Assembly: GCA_018806915.1 (NCBI GenBank)
Contig: JAGKQI010000103.1
Span: 1,426,001-1,490,000, forward strand
DNA length: 64,000 nucleotides
Source of the DNA: Phytophthora colocasiae
Taxonomy: Eukaryota > Oomycota > Peronosporomycetes > Peronosporales > Peronosporaceae
Reading direction: 5' to 3'
Shown: positions 54,860-64,000 of the stretch, piece by piece
Numbering within the stretch: the first letter of the stretch is position 1
Layout: the number at the start of each line of letters is the position of its first letter
The notes under the pieces: model-generated
The model's database searches: none
What the model saw: only the letters and a program-made list of their open reading frames with translations
What the model was told of the DNA's origin: nothing
Translations under genes and position numbers: made by a program

Positions 54860-57800
54860 CCCTGAAGGCAAACCAACAGTTCGGGTGAACGACTTACTCG
54901 AGCTGCCCTATTGTGCAGATAGTGGGGCGTACAAGTCGTGTATCTCTCGTGGAGACGTGGAGAAACTAAAAGGAACGGAAATCGAAATTCGTGGAAGCTG
55001 CGCCAACCGGTCTCGTGTGATTTAGTTGGAGGGCAGTCATTGGAGGTGAAGGAGGTCGCGTACCTCAAGCTGTCGTTACGGACGGCAGCAGGGCCTGTCA
55101 ACATCCACACTCCGGTGGAGTGTCTGATTGTTGAAGGTGATGATGATTTCCTACTTGGTCAGGATGTACTGACCATGCTGGGAATTGACGTCGACAGGCA
55201 ACTAGAGTTGTTGGCCTGGTCCGACGGTGTCGATGATGATGATATTGTCGAGGATCCTGCTGTAAGCAGGATAGACGAGGATGAAATTAAGCAAGCAGTG
55301 GAGTTGATGATCGCTCGAGCATTGGACGAAGGATTCCCAAGTGATCGAGTGGAGCGGCTTCGAACTGTGATTTTCATGTACGATATTTGGCGTGTGAAAC
55401 TTGGAGATGACCCGCCAGCTAAAGTGCCACCCCTGAAAGTGCGGCTAAAGCCTGGGGCTAAGCCGTACAAGACTAAGGCTAGGAAGTATTCGCCTGAACT
55501 ACAGCGTTTTCTGGAGGACTTCAACAACACGTTGGTCAGTCTTGGCTGGGTCTATGAGAACCCGAACGCGAGGTGGGCATGCCCTGCGCTGCCGGTTAAG
55601 AAGGCAGGTGGTGCTAACGAGTACAGGCAAACGACCGACTACAAACCGGTGAACGCTCAAGTGGAGCCTCTCGTTGGAACTATGCCGAACTTGGATGTGG
55701 ACTTAGAACGAGTAGCTGGGTGCTTGTTCTTCGGGTTGTTCGACTTCATAAAGGGTTATTGGCAATTACCTTTAGACGAAGAATCACAGGAAATCCTGTC
55801 TTACATGACGCATAGGAAAATATTCACCCCGAGACGTGTACCACAAGGGTGTTCGGACGCAGCATTGTATTTCCAAGCAACTATCGAGCGGTGCTTTGCT
55901 TCTCTTTTGTACGAACACCTGCTAGTGTGGATTGATGATCTTCTTCTGTATGCGAAGACTGTGGACGAGTATTTGGACAAGCTGACAGAGTTGTTCACTT
56001 TGGTCAACGACTTTGGGTTTAAGCTCAGTGCATCCAAGTCTTGCGTGTACAAGAAAGAAGTCAAGTGGTGCGGGAAACTGATCGATGGAAGCGGTGTACG
56101 GCATGATCCAGCTCGGATCGAGGCTCTCACTGCGTTGCCGTATCCATCGACGGCAGGTGAGTTACAGCAGTTTATCTGCTCTACCAACTGGATGAGGACC
56201 TCTATCATTGACTATGGGCGTCTGGTGAGGCCCCTTCAAGACAAGTTTGACTCTTTCATGGTGACTGCGTCGCGACGTTCGAAGCGTGTGGCAAGTGGTA
56301 TTCCGATCACGCTGAGTACGGTGGAACTAAAGGCGTTTGATCAGCTGAAAAAGGCGTTATCCAACAGTGCAACACTAGCGTTTCCGAAGCCTGAAGCGGA
56401 GACAATTCTGATAACGGACGCGAGTGACGTCGGCTGGTCTGTTATTGTGACTCAGGTAGCAGTCTGAATGTTGAGACCTCCATCCACGAGCAAGAACATG
56501 AGTTGTTAGTGTGTATGGGAGGTACTTTCACGGGAGCACAGCGCAACTGGAGTGTAATCGAGAAAGAGGCTTACCCAATAGTCACCGCTTGTGACAAGCT
56601 CTCTTACCTGTTGATGCGGCCGAAGGGATTCCGAATGTACTGCGATCACAGGAACTTGATACACATTTTCGCTCCTGCTCAAGAAGTCAAAAAGCACGTC
56701 AGAGGCAAATTATTGCGATGGTCGATGAAGCTCATGGAGTTTCGCTTTTCGATCGAGCATATCGAAGGTGTAAAGAACGTGTGGGCAGATATGATATCCC
56801 GCTGGGCAGGCTGCAAGCGATCGACCGGGAGTACAATCAAGCGATTGAAGAAGAAACGTGAACGTCCAAGCGAAGACGAAACCACGGATCAACAATCAGC
56901 GCCGAGTACTGTGACAATTCGACCGTTTGGTGACGATTCCTTCGTATGGCCGACAATAGATACTCTACGCGCAAGTCAGAGGCAATACGTCGCAATGAAA
57001 CCGGGCGACTTAGTGCAAGGAGATGATGGTGTGTGGATGAGTAAAGACCGCATCTGGATTCCTGACGCTGACAGCGATATTGTGTACCGACTGCTGGTGA
57101 TAGCGCACTGTGGTCCGCAGGGTCACCGAGGACGTGATGCTCTTATAGAAACTCTGCAGAGACGATTTCGTATTGCTCACCTACGTGAACGAGTGGATCT
57201 CTTCCTACGTGGATGTCTGATGTGCCACCACGTTAAAGGGGGAAGGATTGTTCAGCGACCTTGGGCGGAAACGTATCGAAGTAAAGCGAGGAATGAGGGT
57301 CTACACTGGGATTATCTGTATCTCGGCAAGTCATTCGGTGACTATGCATATCTCCTAGTGATGAAAGACGATGCAACTCACTATTGTGAGCTGGTGCCGT
57401 GTGCTGTACCAACAAGTGCAATTACTGCTCAGGCCATCATGGATTGGCATAGCAGATTCGGTGCACCCCACGTGTGGGTTAGTGACAACGGATCTCACTT
57501 TAAGAATGAAGTGGTCAAGGACGTGAGTAAGCGGCTGAACTCGATCCAGAACTTCACGTTAGCGTATTCGCCATGGATTAATGGGTCTGTGGAGAGGCTA
57601 AACAAAGACATCGTGCAAGTTTTGAGGGCGCTATGTCTGGAGTACAAGGTTGACATCAAAGATTGGACCTACTTCGTGGCAACGCTTCAAGCAAACCTGA
57701 ATCACACACCGGTACCTTCATTAGGCAATCATGCACCAGTGGAAGTTTTCTGTGTGTTACCGGCTGCTTCGCCACTAGACTTCTACTTAGACGGCAAGCA

Positions 57801-58407
57801 GAAGCGCTTGGTGGATATCGGTGAGCATCCTGAGCACATCGCCGCGAAGTTAGAGGCGCTACGAGAGAGCGCTCAACTTATGCACAAGAAGGTGATCACT
57901 GCACGCTCAAAACAAACGGCTCGTAACATGCGAAATCAGAAGCGTGGAACTAAGCCCAATTTCGATGTGGGTGACTACGTTCTTCGCTCGCGAGTTGACC
58001 AAAAGCACAACGACAAGTTATTGGTGACCTGGATTGGGCCGTATCAGGTGGTAAAAGCGGACGAGCACTCGTTTCGACTAAAACATCTCGTAATTGGGGC
58101 ACAGCAAGATGTGCACAGTTCTAGGCTAAAGTTCTACGCTGATGAAAGCTTCGAAGTGACAGAGGAGATTCGAGAGCATGTTGCTGCACAAGGTATCATA
58201 CTGACCGTGGCCGAGCTCCTTGATCACAGGTGGAATGACGCGAAGAGTGCATTCGAGATCTTGGTATCCTGGAAAGGTTTGGAGCCCATTGAAGATTCGT
58301 GGGAAACATTACCAGGACTATGCAAGGATATCCCTGTGATGGTAAATTCGTATGCGGTAGCAAAGGGCGACGAGTTACTCCTGAAGGCAGTACACAGCCA
58401 GCGTTAG
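54860..58407 (+). pseudogene. Gypsy element 2 pol, frame-broken
   Basis: The protease (LPYCADSGAYKS, near 54905) is in one frame. The frame changes near 54990, and reverse transcriptase (WIDDLLLYAK near 55928) continues to 56467. A second change near 56458 follows the RNase H start (ITDASDVGWS). The last frame carries the rest of RNase H, integrase (HCGPQGHRG, CLMCHHVKGG, LHWDYL, VSDNGSHF, NGSVERLN) and the chromodomain ILVSWKGLEPIEDSWE. Catalytic residues are intact within each block. Confidence 0.85.
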
Positions 58408-58481
58408 CTGTAACCAAGAAGACGACAGTTCAAGATAGTGGAGCCACAACTACGTTCGTGAGCCACGTCTTGGAAGGGCGG

Positions 58482-58715
58482 TGTAGTGGGTCGAAGACGT
58501 GTAAGACGTGCCTACTCACTGGGACTCGGATAAGGTACCGAGACCGAGCTGGTGGTAGAGATTGTAGGATCATTGCTAGAGGACTAGGCTCGAAGACCTC
58601 CGTTTTCTTGGAGCTCTGGAGCAAGAGTAGAGCTCACTTCTGAATCAGCATCAATACAAGCAAGGATCCAAGGAAGCCACCAGCTTCCCTAATAAGTGTT
58701 CGTGGACCGACTACA
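58482..58715 (+). repeat. 3' LTR of Gypsy element 2
   Basis: 234 bp, identical to the 5' LTR by eye, and followed by the CAACG duplication. Confidence 0.93.
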
Positions 58716-58720
58716 CAACG

Positions 58721-59341
58721 AGGAACAAGCATCCCAATGAAAGGAGTTTAACCCTTTCGCGAGCCACCTACATTTTGTATAGTATAGAACGTGTTGTTAA
58801 ACGGTGTTCAAATGGCACAATTTTCGCCCTTTGAGGAAAATACGGTACTATTGTCCAGTGAACAATCTTTTCAGATTCGTGATAGAAGCTTGCCTTGTAT
58901 CCTAAAGGGCACAAAATTCGTCCTTCCAGTGGCCTACGGTACTCTTCATGCAGCAATGGTATTGGTCATTTCAGTGCGACTATACAAACTAGCGTGTTAT
59001 TGGCTAAAAAGCATGGCGTATTTTACGCAGGATAAATTACTTTGCGGGAAGCGCAGCCTTTATGGCCATGCAGAACCTGTGCGGTCGCGCATTGTGATTT
59101 GATTGACCTACGCTGCTCAAAGAGCGATGCTCCAAGAGGTGTGCATCTCTTTTGTTCGAAGTATACTTGACGTGCTCGGTCCAGTCGCTCACTAAGATTC
59201 TACCGTGAGATCAAATAACCTTAGTTTTATGCAACACATCAATTATCAAGTTTATATATTATGTATACAATGGATACCTGTATGATTTTTCCGTTGTGTG
59301 TGACCTTCCGTTCTCGGCCACACAACCAAATTTAGCGCCCC
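58721..59341. other. region upstream of the piggyBac-type gene
   Basis: No gene recognised. At about 58748 the sequence TTTAACCCTTTCGCGAGCC resembles a piggyBac-type left end (TTAA target followed by CCCT...). No matching right end (GGCTCGCGAAAGGGTTAA) was seen in the window. The open frame at 58791-59102 has no family resemblance. Confidence 0.4.
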
Positions 59342-62300
59342 ATGAGCACGCGAAGACAGGGAATTAAGCGGGGGAGTGATACGACGAAGAAGGATGGCAG
59401 GAAGCGCAGGCGGTCGACGCGTACCTCGGGGAGTGCAGCAGAAAGCACAGGAACGCAGTATACTGCGGATCAGTTCAATTCGGCGTGGGAAAAGTTGCGA
59501 AAAGCAGGATGGACGGCCAAACGACCGCCAGGGGGGAGCTTGGACAATCGCTACCGATATCTCCAACCAGGCGGTTCACTTCATGGGCGCGAAGGCGATG
59601 ACTTCATTGTAGGTACCGACGCTGTCGTTCGGTTCGTACAGACGATGGTACCATCCAACATGGATGGGAAGTTAGAGTCAGGTTCGTGTACGAGGTGCGA
59701 TGGAATGTAGCTGTGTGTGTGACTGACGGCGTGCTGTTGCTACCGTCCCAGGCGGTGAAGCTGACGGAGAGCGAGGGCGTGTTGCCTCTCGTGGCCATGG
59801 ACGTGGCCGAGGAGGCGCTCAAGCGCGTGGCCGCGGGCGGGGAGGACGTCACGCCGGCGCTGCACTGGCTGCCACGCAGCAGCCGTTCGCCGTGGCGACG
59901 ACGTCACTTACAGCAACTCGGACGGGGAGGACGTGCCGGTGTCAGGTTCGTGTGCAAGGTGCGATGGAATGTATCTGTGTGTGACTGACGGCGTGTTGTT
60001 GCTACCGTCCCAGGCGATGAAGCTGACGGAGAGCGAGGGCGTGTTGCCTCTCGTGGCCATGGGCATGGACGTGGCCGAGGAGGCGCTCAAGCGCGTGGTC
60101 GCGGGCGGGGAGGACGTCACGCCGGCGCTGCACTGGCTGCCACGCAGCAGCCGTTCGCCGTGGCGACGACGTCACTTACATCAACTCGGACGGGGAGGAC
60201 GTGCCGGTGTCAGGTTCGTGTGCAAGGTGCGGTAGAATGTAGCTGTGTGTGACTGACGGCGTGCTGTTGCTACCGTCTCAGGCGGTGAAGCTGACGGAGA
60301 GCGAGGGCGTGTTGCCTCTCGTGGCCGTGGGCATGGACATGGCCGAGGAGGCGCTCAAGCGCGTGGTCGCTGTCCGGGAGAACGTAGTCCTGGAAAAAGA
60401 CGAAGTACTGCCGAGTCGCCGAGACCGGCAACTCCTCCCGCGCTGCTTCATGAAATGTATGTCGGAAAATATGTGGCGTTTTCACCTGCGAAGGAAGCTT
60501 GGATGACGAAGAAGGCTTACAGCGTGGTCGGTACAACTTATTTGGTTGGCAGAGTTTGTAGAAGGGCAAAGAAGGCCAAGGAGAAACTTCAAGTGCAATG
60601 GATAGAAAGTCAATTCGGGAATTGCGTTGAGAATCTCGGTGTGGATACGATTCAAGTGGGTATTGAAAATTACAAAGGGTTGTCAATGGCTTCGTCGAAC
60701 TGTGCATGGCGTGAGCTTCTTGAATGTGGTGAGTCCGAAGACATTGAGCTTGATGATGCATTGGATCTCCAAGAAGCAGAAGTTTACGAAGCTTACGACC
60801 CGATGGAGCTGCTACCAACCAGTCTCGCAGAAGTGGAGGCTGTTCGAAGTATGCGGTTCAATCCGGAAGCATCAACAGAGGCCCCGACTGATTTGTACCG
60901 GCATAGCGATGGATCCACGAAAACCTATCTTCGAGCGGAGCACAAACACATTTTCGAGCATTCGGCAAGCTCAAGTTTCTTTGCGTACATACCATTGTAT
61001 TTCTGGAGACAGGTACTACATGAAACAAATGTGTACGCTGTGACATACGGGATCAGGACCACGAATCCGTTTACCCTGGAGAAGTTGATGAAATTTCTTG
61101 GCATTCTGTTCTTCATGGCTTTGAACGATAAGGGCGAGTATGCCAATTACTGGGGGACGCAGCCAGAAGACGTTATATTTGGCGGAAGGATGACGTCGTT
61201 TGATCGAATAATGACTTTGAATCGATTCAAGTTGCTGAGAAGATGTCTTAGCTTCAACACTTCGCCTACAACACTAGGAAAAGATGCAGCTGCACGTATC
61301 CGCCCTCTGTTGAATCTGCTAAAAACTACTGGCGACAAGTACGTGGTGGTGGGGAGAAATGTGGCGCTGGACGAGGCTAGTGTGGCGTGTCGCTCAAGAC
61401 AGGGGCGCCACATGATCGTGTTCAACCCAACTAAACCTACTGGCAAGTACCATTTCAGACTGTATATGGTGTGCTGCTCTACCACGTGGATCTCGCTGAA
61501 TTACAGACTACACTGCAATCGCAGTCTTCTGGAAGATCGACTGCAAGGTGTCGTTGGGACGGAGGAGGTGCAGAATATTAGTGACGAGCTAGAAGCAGCA
61601 TCTAAAATTCGCCAGCATGTCCTTGAGGTGTTGCAGCCTCTGTTCAAAACAAACCGGGTTGTCAACATGGACAATTACTACGCGTCGGTTCAGGTGCTTC
61701 AGGCGCTGCATTTGAAGGGGTTATATGGGCGTGGAACCATACGTAACAACAGCAAGCACTTCCCAGGTCACATCATGCTGAACAAAGACGACAAGTGTTC
61801 TCGTGGTGATATGCTGCAGGCTGTCTCTATCGAACACAGCATGATCGCTGCCTCTTGGTGTGATGGTAGCATTGTGAACATGGTGTCGAATGCTGACGCA
61901 TCTACCGTATCTACGGTGAAGAGAACTGTCGGGTCAAATGCACAGGAGTTTCCGGCCCCGACCTGTGTGAAAGAATACAACCAGAACATGCAAGGTGTAG
62001 ATCGATTAGATCAAATGAGAAGTCGCTTTTCGATTGCCGATGGACACAGCTACAAGCGTTGGCACAAAGTGCTAGCTCTTGCGCTCATCGATATTGCGCG
62101 GGCTAACGCTTATCTCACGCGTCGACTTGTAACTGCAGAATCGCCCGCTCGTGATCCTCACAGAGATTTTATGACGGAATTAGTTGGGGAGCTTATTAGC
62201 GGTCGGTGGATGCTTGCACCAAGCGGGCCTGAGGATCGTATGTTCTACCGAAGGCCTGGACAAGAAATATATCGCAGCAGTGGAAGTCTTACTCCATCTA

Positions 62301-63133
62301 GTGTGGCTAGTCCACATGCTCGACACCCTGTCGTTGTCCAATGCACCCCGGTTTCGTCAAGACAAGTTTTCGCGGATCGGAATCGGAAGCGCCGGCGCTG
62401 TGCTGTTTGTCGGTGGGAGAATCGGCGTCAAACGGAGGTGACCAATTTCTGCCATACACATTCTGTCTCCTTGTGTAGTGTGGTACATCAAGAGACCCCT
62501 GAGGAATGGTGCTGTCCAAACAGTACCTGGACGTGCTGGAGGAAATTTCACGATTTCTATTTGCCAAACAAGTTGTTCTCGTCCAGTGGTAATGTGAGAC
62601 GAAAATCGAGACTTTATGAGCTTCGACGTGCAGCTGCTAGTGACTTAGCACTGAGTGGCGCCAGCGGCTGTACTATCACTGCCGATAATGACTCAACGTC
62701 AACAACTGCCAGTGATTTACCGCCGGCTGCTGCTAGGCGAATCGATATGAATGCTGCGTTGACACCGTTCAGCACGGAGCCAGTTGAAACTTCCGTAGTA
62801 GCTGCAATGTCATCGGCACTTGTAAAGCAAGAACGAGGCAAACAACAGCTAGGCAAGCGTGGACGACCCGTTCAACGCCGTCCTGGAGCAAGACGAACGC
62901 ATTCACGAGACAAGGTGCTCACGGTCGTCAGTGCCGGCTTCGTCTGGACGACGCGGGTATCGTCATCTCCAAGCTGTATGACGGTAGCTAGCAGCGCCCA
63001 GCACCATCGGCACAGCCGAACCCCGCCTCAGGAACCAGCCGAAAGGGGCTCTTGGCCTCTCTTGAACTGCAACTTCAAATGCAGTGAGCCCAATACGACA
63101 GAAATAATGTTTATCATTGACGTTCATAAATGA
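59342..63133 (+). CDS. piggyBac-type transposase gene (2-exon model)
   Basis: Proposed exons 59342-59681 (phase 1) and 60282-63133 give about 1063 aa; the ATG-initiated part from 60455 alone is 892 aa. Exon 1 encodes a basic start and a motif W..LRKAGWTAKRPPGGSLDNRYRYLQPGG. The transposase core lies between about 60990 and 62130. Acidic residues expected for the piggyBac DDE site are present: D in VALDEASV, D in VVNMDNYYAS and D in ASWCDGSIV, followed by EYNQNMQGVDRLDQM. A Cys/His-rich C-terminal finger (CAVCRW ... CHTHSVSLC ... WTCWRKFHDFY) follows, as in PGBD proteins, then about 190 extra residues. An intact frame and conserved acids suggest activity or selection. The donor near 59681 is non-standard (GTTCGT), so exon 1 linkage is uncertain. 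Confidence 0.75.
59676..60371 (+). repeat. ~265-bp tandem repeat, three copies, spanning an intron/exon border
   Basis: Units start near 59682, 59946 and 60214; period is about 264-268 bp and the third copy is partial. Each contains the putative intron end (GTGACTGACGGCG ... CCGTCCCAG or CCGTCTCAG) and the same exon start (GCGGTGAAGCTGACGGAG). Units 1 and 2 also carry a segment that ends in the same GTGTCAGGTTCGTG donor-like sequence. Only splicing from exon 1 straight to the third unit keeps the transposase frame. Confidence 0.8.
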
Positions 63134-63893
63134 ATATGCAATGCAACTTTGCCTTCCAGCTACAAAGAACTTTCAACTTCCGTACGTACTTCCATGTCAT
63201 GCAGAATGGTCTCCTGCATGAAGCTCGATGTCTTGGACAGAACAAGCTTCTGACAGCAACAACACGAGCCTCGTGCATGTTGCACAGTTCACGAAACATG
63301 ACCAGATTAGCTGACTCCTCGAACAATAAGTTGTTCGCAAATATCAGTGTGGCTTTACATGTCGGCTCCTTCGATGATAGCGCTGCATCTTGCACATCCA
63401 CCGCTACCATGCTGACTTTTCGTAGGAGTGCATACTGAGAACGAAAAGCCTCGAGGCGCGTTTCAGTGGCAGCGCACAGCTCAGGCCGCACCTCGATTCC
63501 TATGCATGCTTTGGCGGCGGTAGTGAGCGCAATTTGAGTGATCACATTGCCGATTCCTGCTCCAATGTCGAGAAAAATGTCATTGTCGTGGACTGGCCCC
63601 ATCGCGTCGAGTAGGTCGCCAACGCCAGCGGGAAGAACCTCTCCAGCGTTGCTGTGGACTTGGCCAGTATACTGGCGGACATCTCCTCTACTCACTCCAC
63701 TGAATAGTGTAGACATGACTTGAGTAGCTTCGTTCAGACTCAACAGGGTGCCTTCTGATCGTGGCGCACTCGTTGCGCAAGTTTCGACAGCAAATTTAGG
63801 CTGTCCTGGCGGAGTTGATTCCAGCTGGGGGTGTGGCGAAGAGCGCGACAGAAGCGGTGCCTCTTTGGCGCGTTCCACCCGAGTGGCATGCAA
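63114..63893 (-). CDS. DOT1-like histone methyltransferase domain protein
   Basis: A 259-aa frame with an in-frame stop just upstream of the ATG at 63893, though an upstream exon cannot be excluded. The S-adenosylmethionine-binding core is clear: DIFLDIGAGIGNVITQIA (motif I, about 102-120), GIEVRPELC (post-I), then FANNLLFEESANL, the NNxxF motif of DOT1. RSLFCPRHR and FCMTW resemble the C-terminal DOT1 block. DOT1 enzymes methylate H3K79 in nucleosomes. At 259 aa it is small, without the large extensions of animal DOT1L. Its 3' end overlaps the piggyBac-type frame by 20 bp, tail to tail. Confidence 0.75.
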   Translation of the reverse strand: MHATRVERAKEAPLLSRSSPHPQLESTPPGQPKFAVETCATSAPRSEGTLLSLNEATQVMSTLFSGVSRGDVRQYTGQVHSNAGEVLPAGVGDLLDAMGPVHDNDIFLDIGAGIGNVITQIALTTAAKACIGIEVRPELCAATETRLEAFRSQYALLRKVSMVAVDVQDAALSSKEPTCKATLIFANNLLFEESANLVMFRELCNMHEARVVAVRSLFCPRHRASCRRPFCMTWKYVRKLKVLCSWKAKLHCIFIYERQ

Positions 63894-64000
63894 TTTCTCG
63901 GTCAGTGGCGGCTTGGAATAGGCACGCTCCTGCTCAACAACTGTTGGAGACGTATTGGTGGAGCGATGCCAACTACGTTGCTTAGACTCGAGCAGTGTGA

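Larger units (their letters stand above)
53304..58715 (+). mobile_element. Ty3/Gypsy chromodomain LTR retrotransposon (element 2)
   Basis: 234-bp LTRs (TGTAGTG ... GACTACA), flanked by the 5-bp duplication CAACG (53299-53303 and 58716-58720). The LTRs are identical by eye, so insertion was very recent. The domain order is the same as element 1, but the sequence is clearly diverged and the frame is broken in gag/protease, protease/RT and RT/RNase H. A purine-rich tract, CTTGGAAGGGCGG, precedes the 3' LTR. Confidence 0.95.

Noticed and set aside
63130..63438. Plus-strand ORF opposite the DOT1-like gene
   Set aside because: It lies entirely antisense to a well-supported methyltransferase domain.
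1..64000. tRNA, rRNA or other structured RNA genes
   Set aside because: No cloverleaf-like or rRNA-like sequence was recognised on reading. Short ncRNAs cannot be excluded without a covariance search.

Overview
The window looks like nuclear DNA of an oomycete, most likely a Phytophthora-type genome. This is inferred from short introns (about 55-100 nt, GTRNGT donors, CTAAC/CTRAC-type branch sites), very compact gene spacing, an oomycete-style INR/FPR core promoter in front of a secreted-protein family, and the mix of Ty3/Gypsy chromodomain elements, hAT-like elements, a MULE-type protein and a piggyBac-type protein. No search could be run. Gene models were built by eye from splice signals, reading phase and remembered family motifs.

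Region 1 (1-14.8 kb) is a gene-dense housekeeping block. It holds a PHD-finger gene cut by the window edge (-), a four-exon SR/RGG-rich protein with a C-terminal SPOC-like domain (-), a six-exon Rab1 GTPase (+), a beta-carbonic anhydrase (-), a hAT-like element with 8-bp target duplication, TAF12 (+), seven-exon TDP1 (-), MED8 (+, head-to-head with TDP1 over about 110 bp), a four-exon HIT/HINT3-like gene (-), and an 843-aa MULE-derived protein (+) that appears to have lost its catalytic aspartates.

Region 2 (15.0-50.3 kb) is the most striking part. It is a head-to-tail array of 15 copies of a roughly 2-kb unit, each carrying one gene for a secreted Tyr/Gly/His/Asp-rich repeat protein. Thirteen copies are intact. 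Copy 11 is split by a young Ty3/Gypsy element (35315-41276, 5-bp duplication TACAG), which itself carries a nested hAT-like MITE in gag. Copy 12 has lost its promoter and signal peptide at a LINE fragment. Fourteen spacers carry decayed pieces of two genes that survive intact only beyond the last copy. This gives the array a polarity and a history.

Region 3 (50.3-52.7 kb) holds those two genes: a bZIP-like/START-like protein (+) and a PH-like protein (-). Region 4 (53.3-58.7 kb) is a second Ty3/Gypsy element with LTRs identical by eye but a frame-broken gag/pol. Region 5 (58.7-64 kb) holds a piggyBac-type transposase gene, with a triplicated intron/exon block near its 5' end, tail-to-tail with a DOT1-like methyltransferase gene.

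The left-hand genes serve general nuclear and cellular functions (transcription, chromatin, DNA repair, vesicle traffic, CO2/bicarbonate balance). The array is an expanding secreted-protein family whose products may act in the cell wall, as adhesives, in metal binding, or at the host interface. Those roles are inference only.
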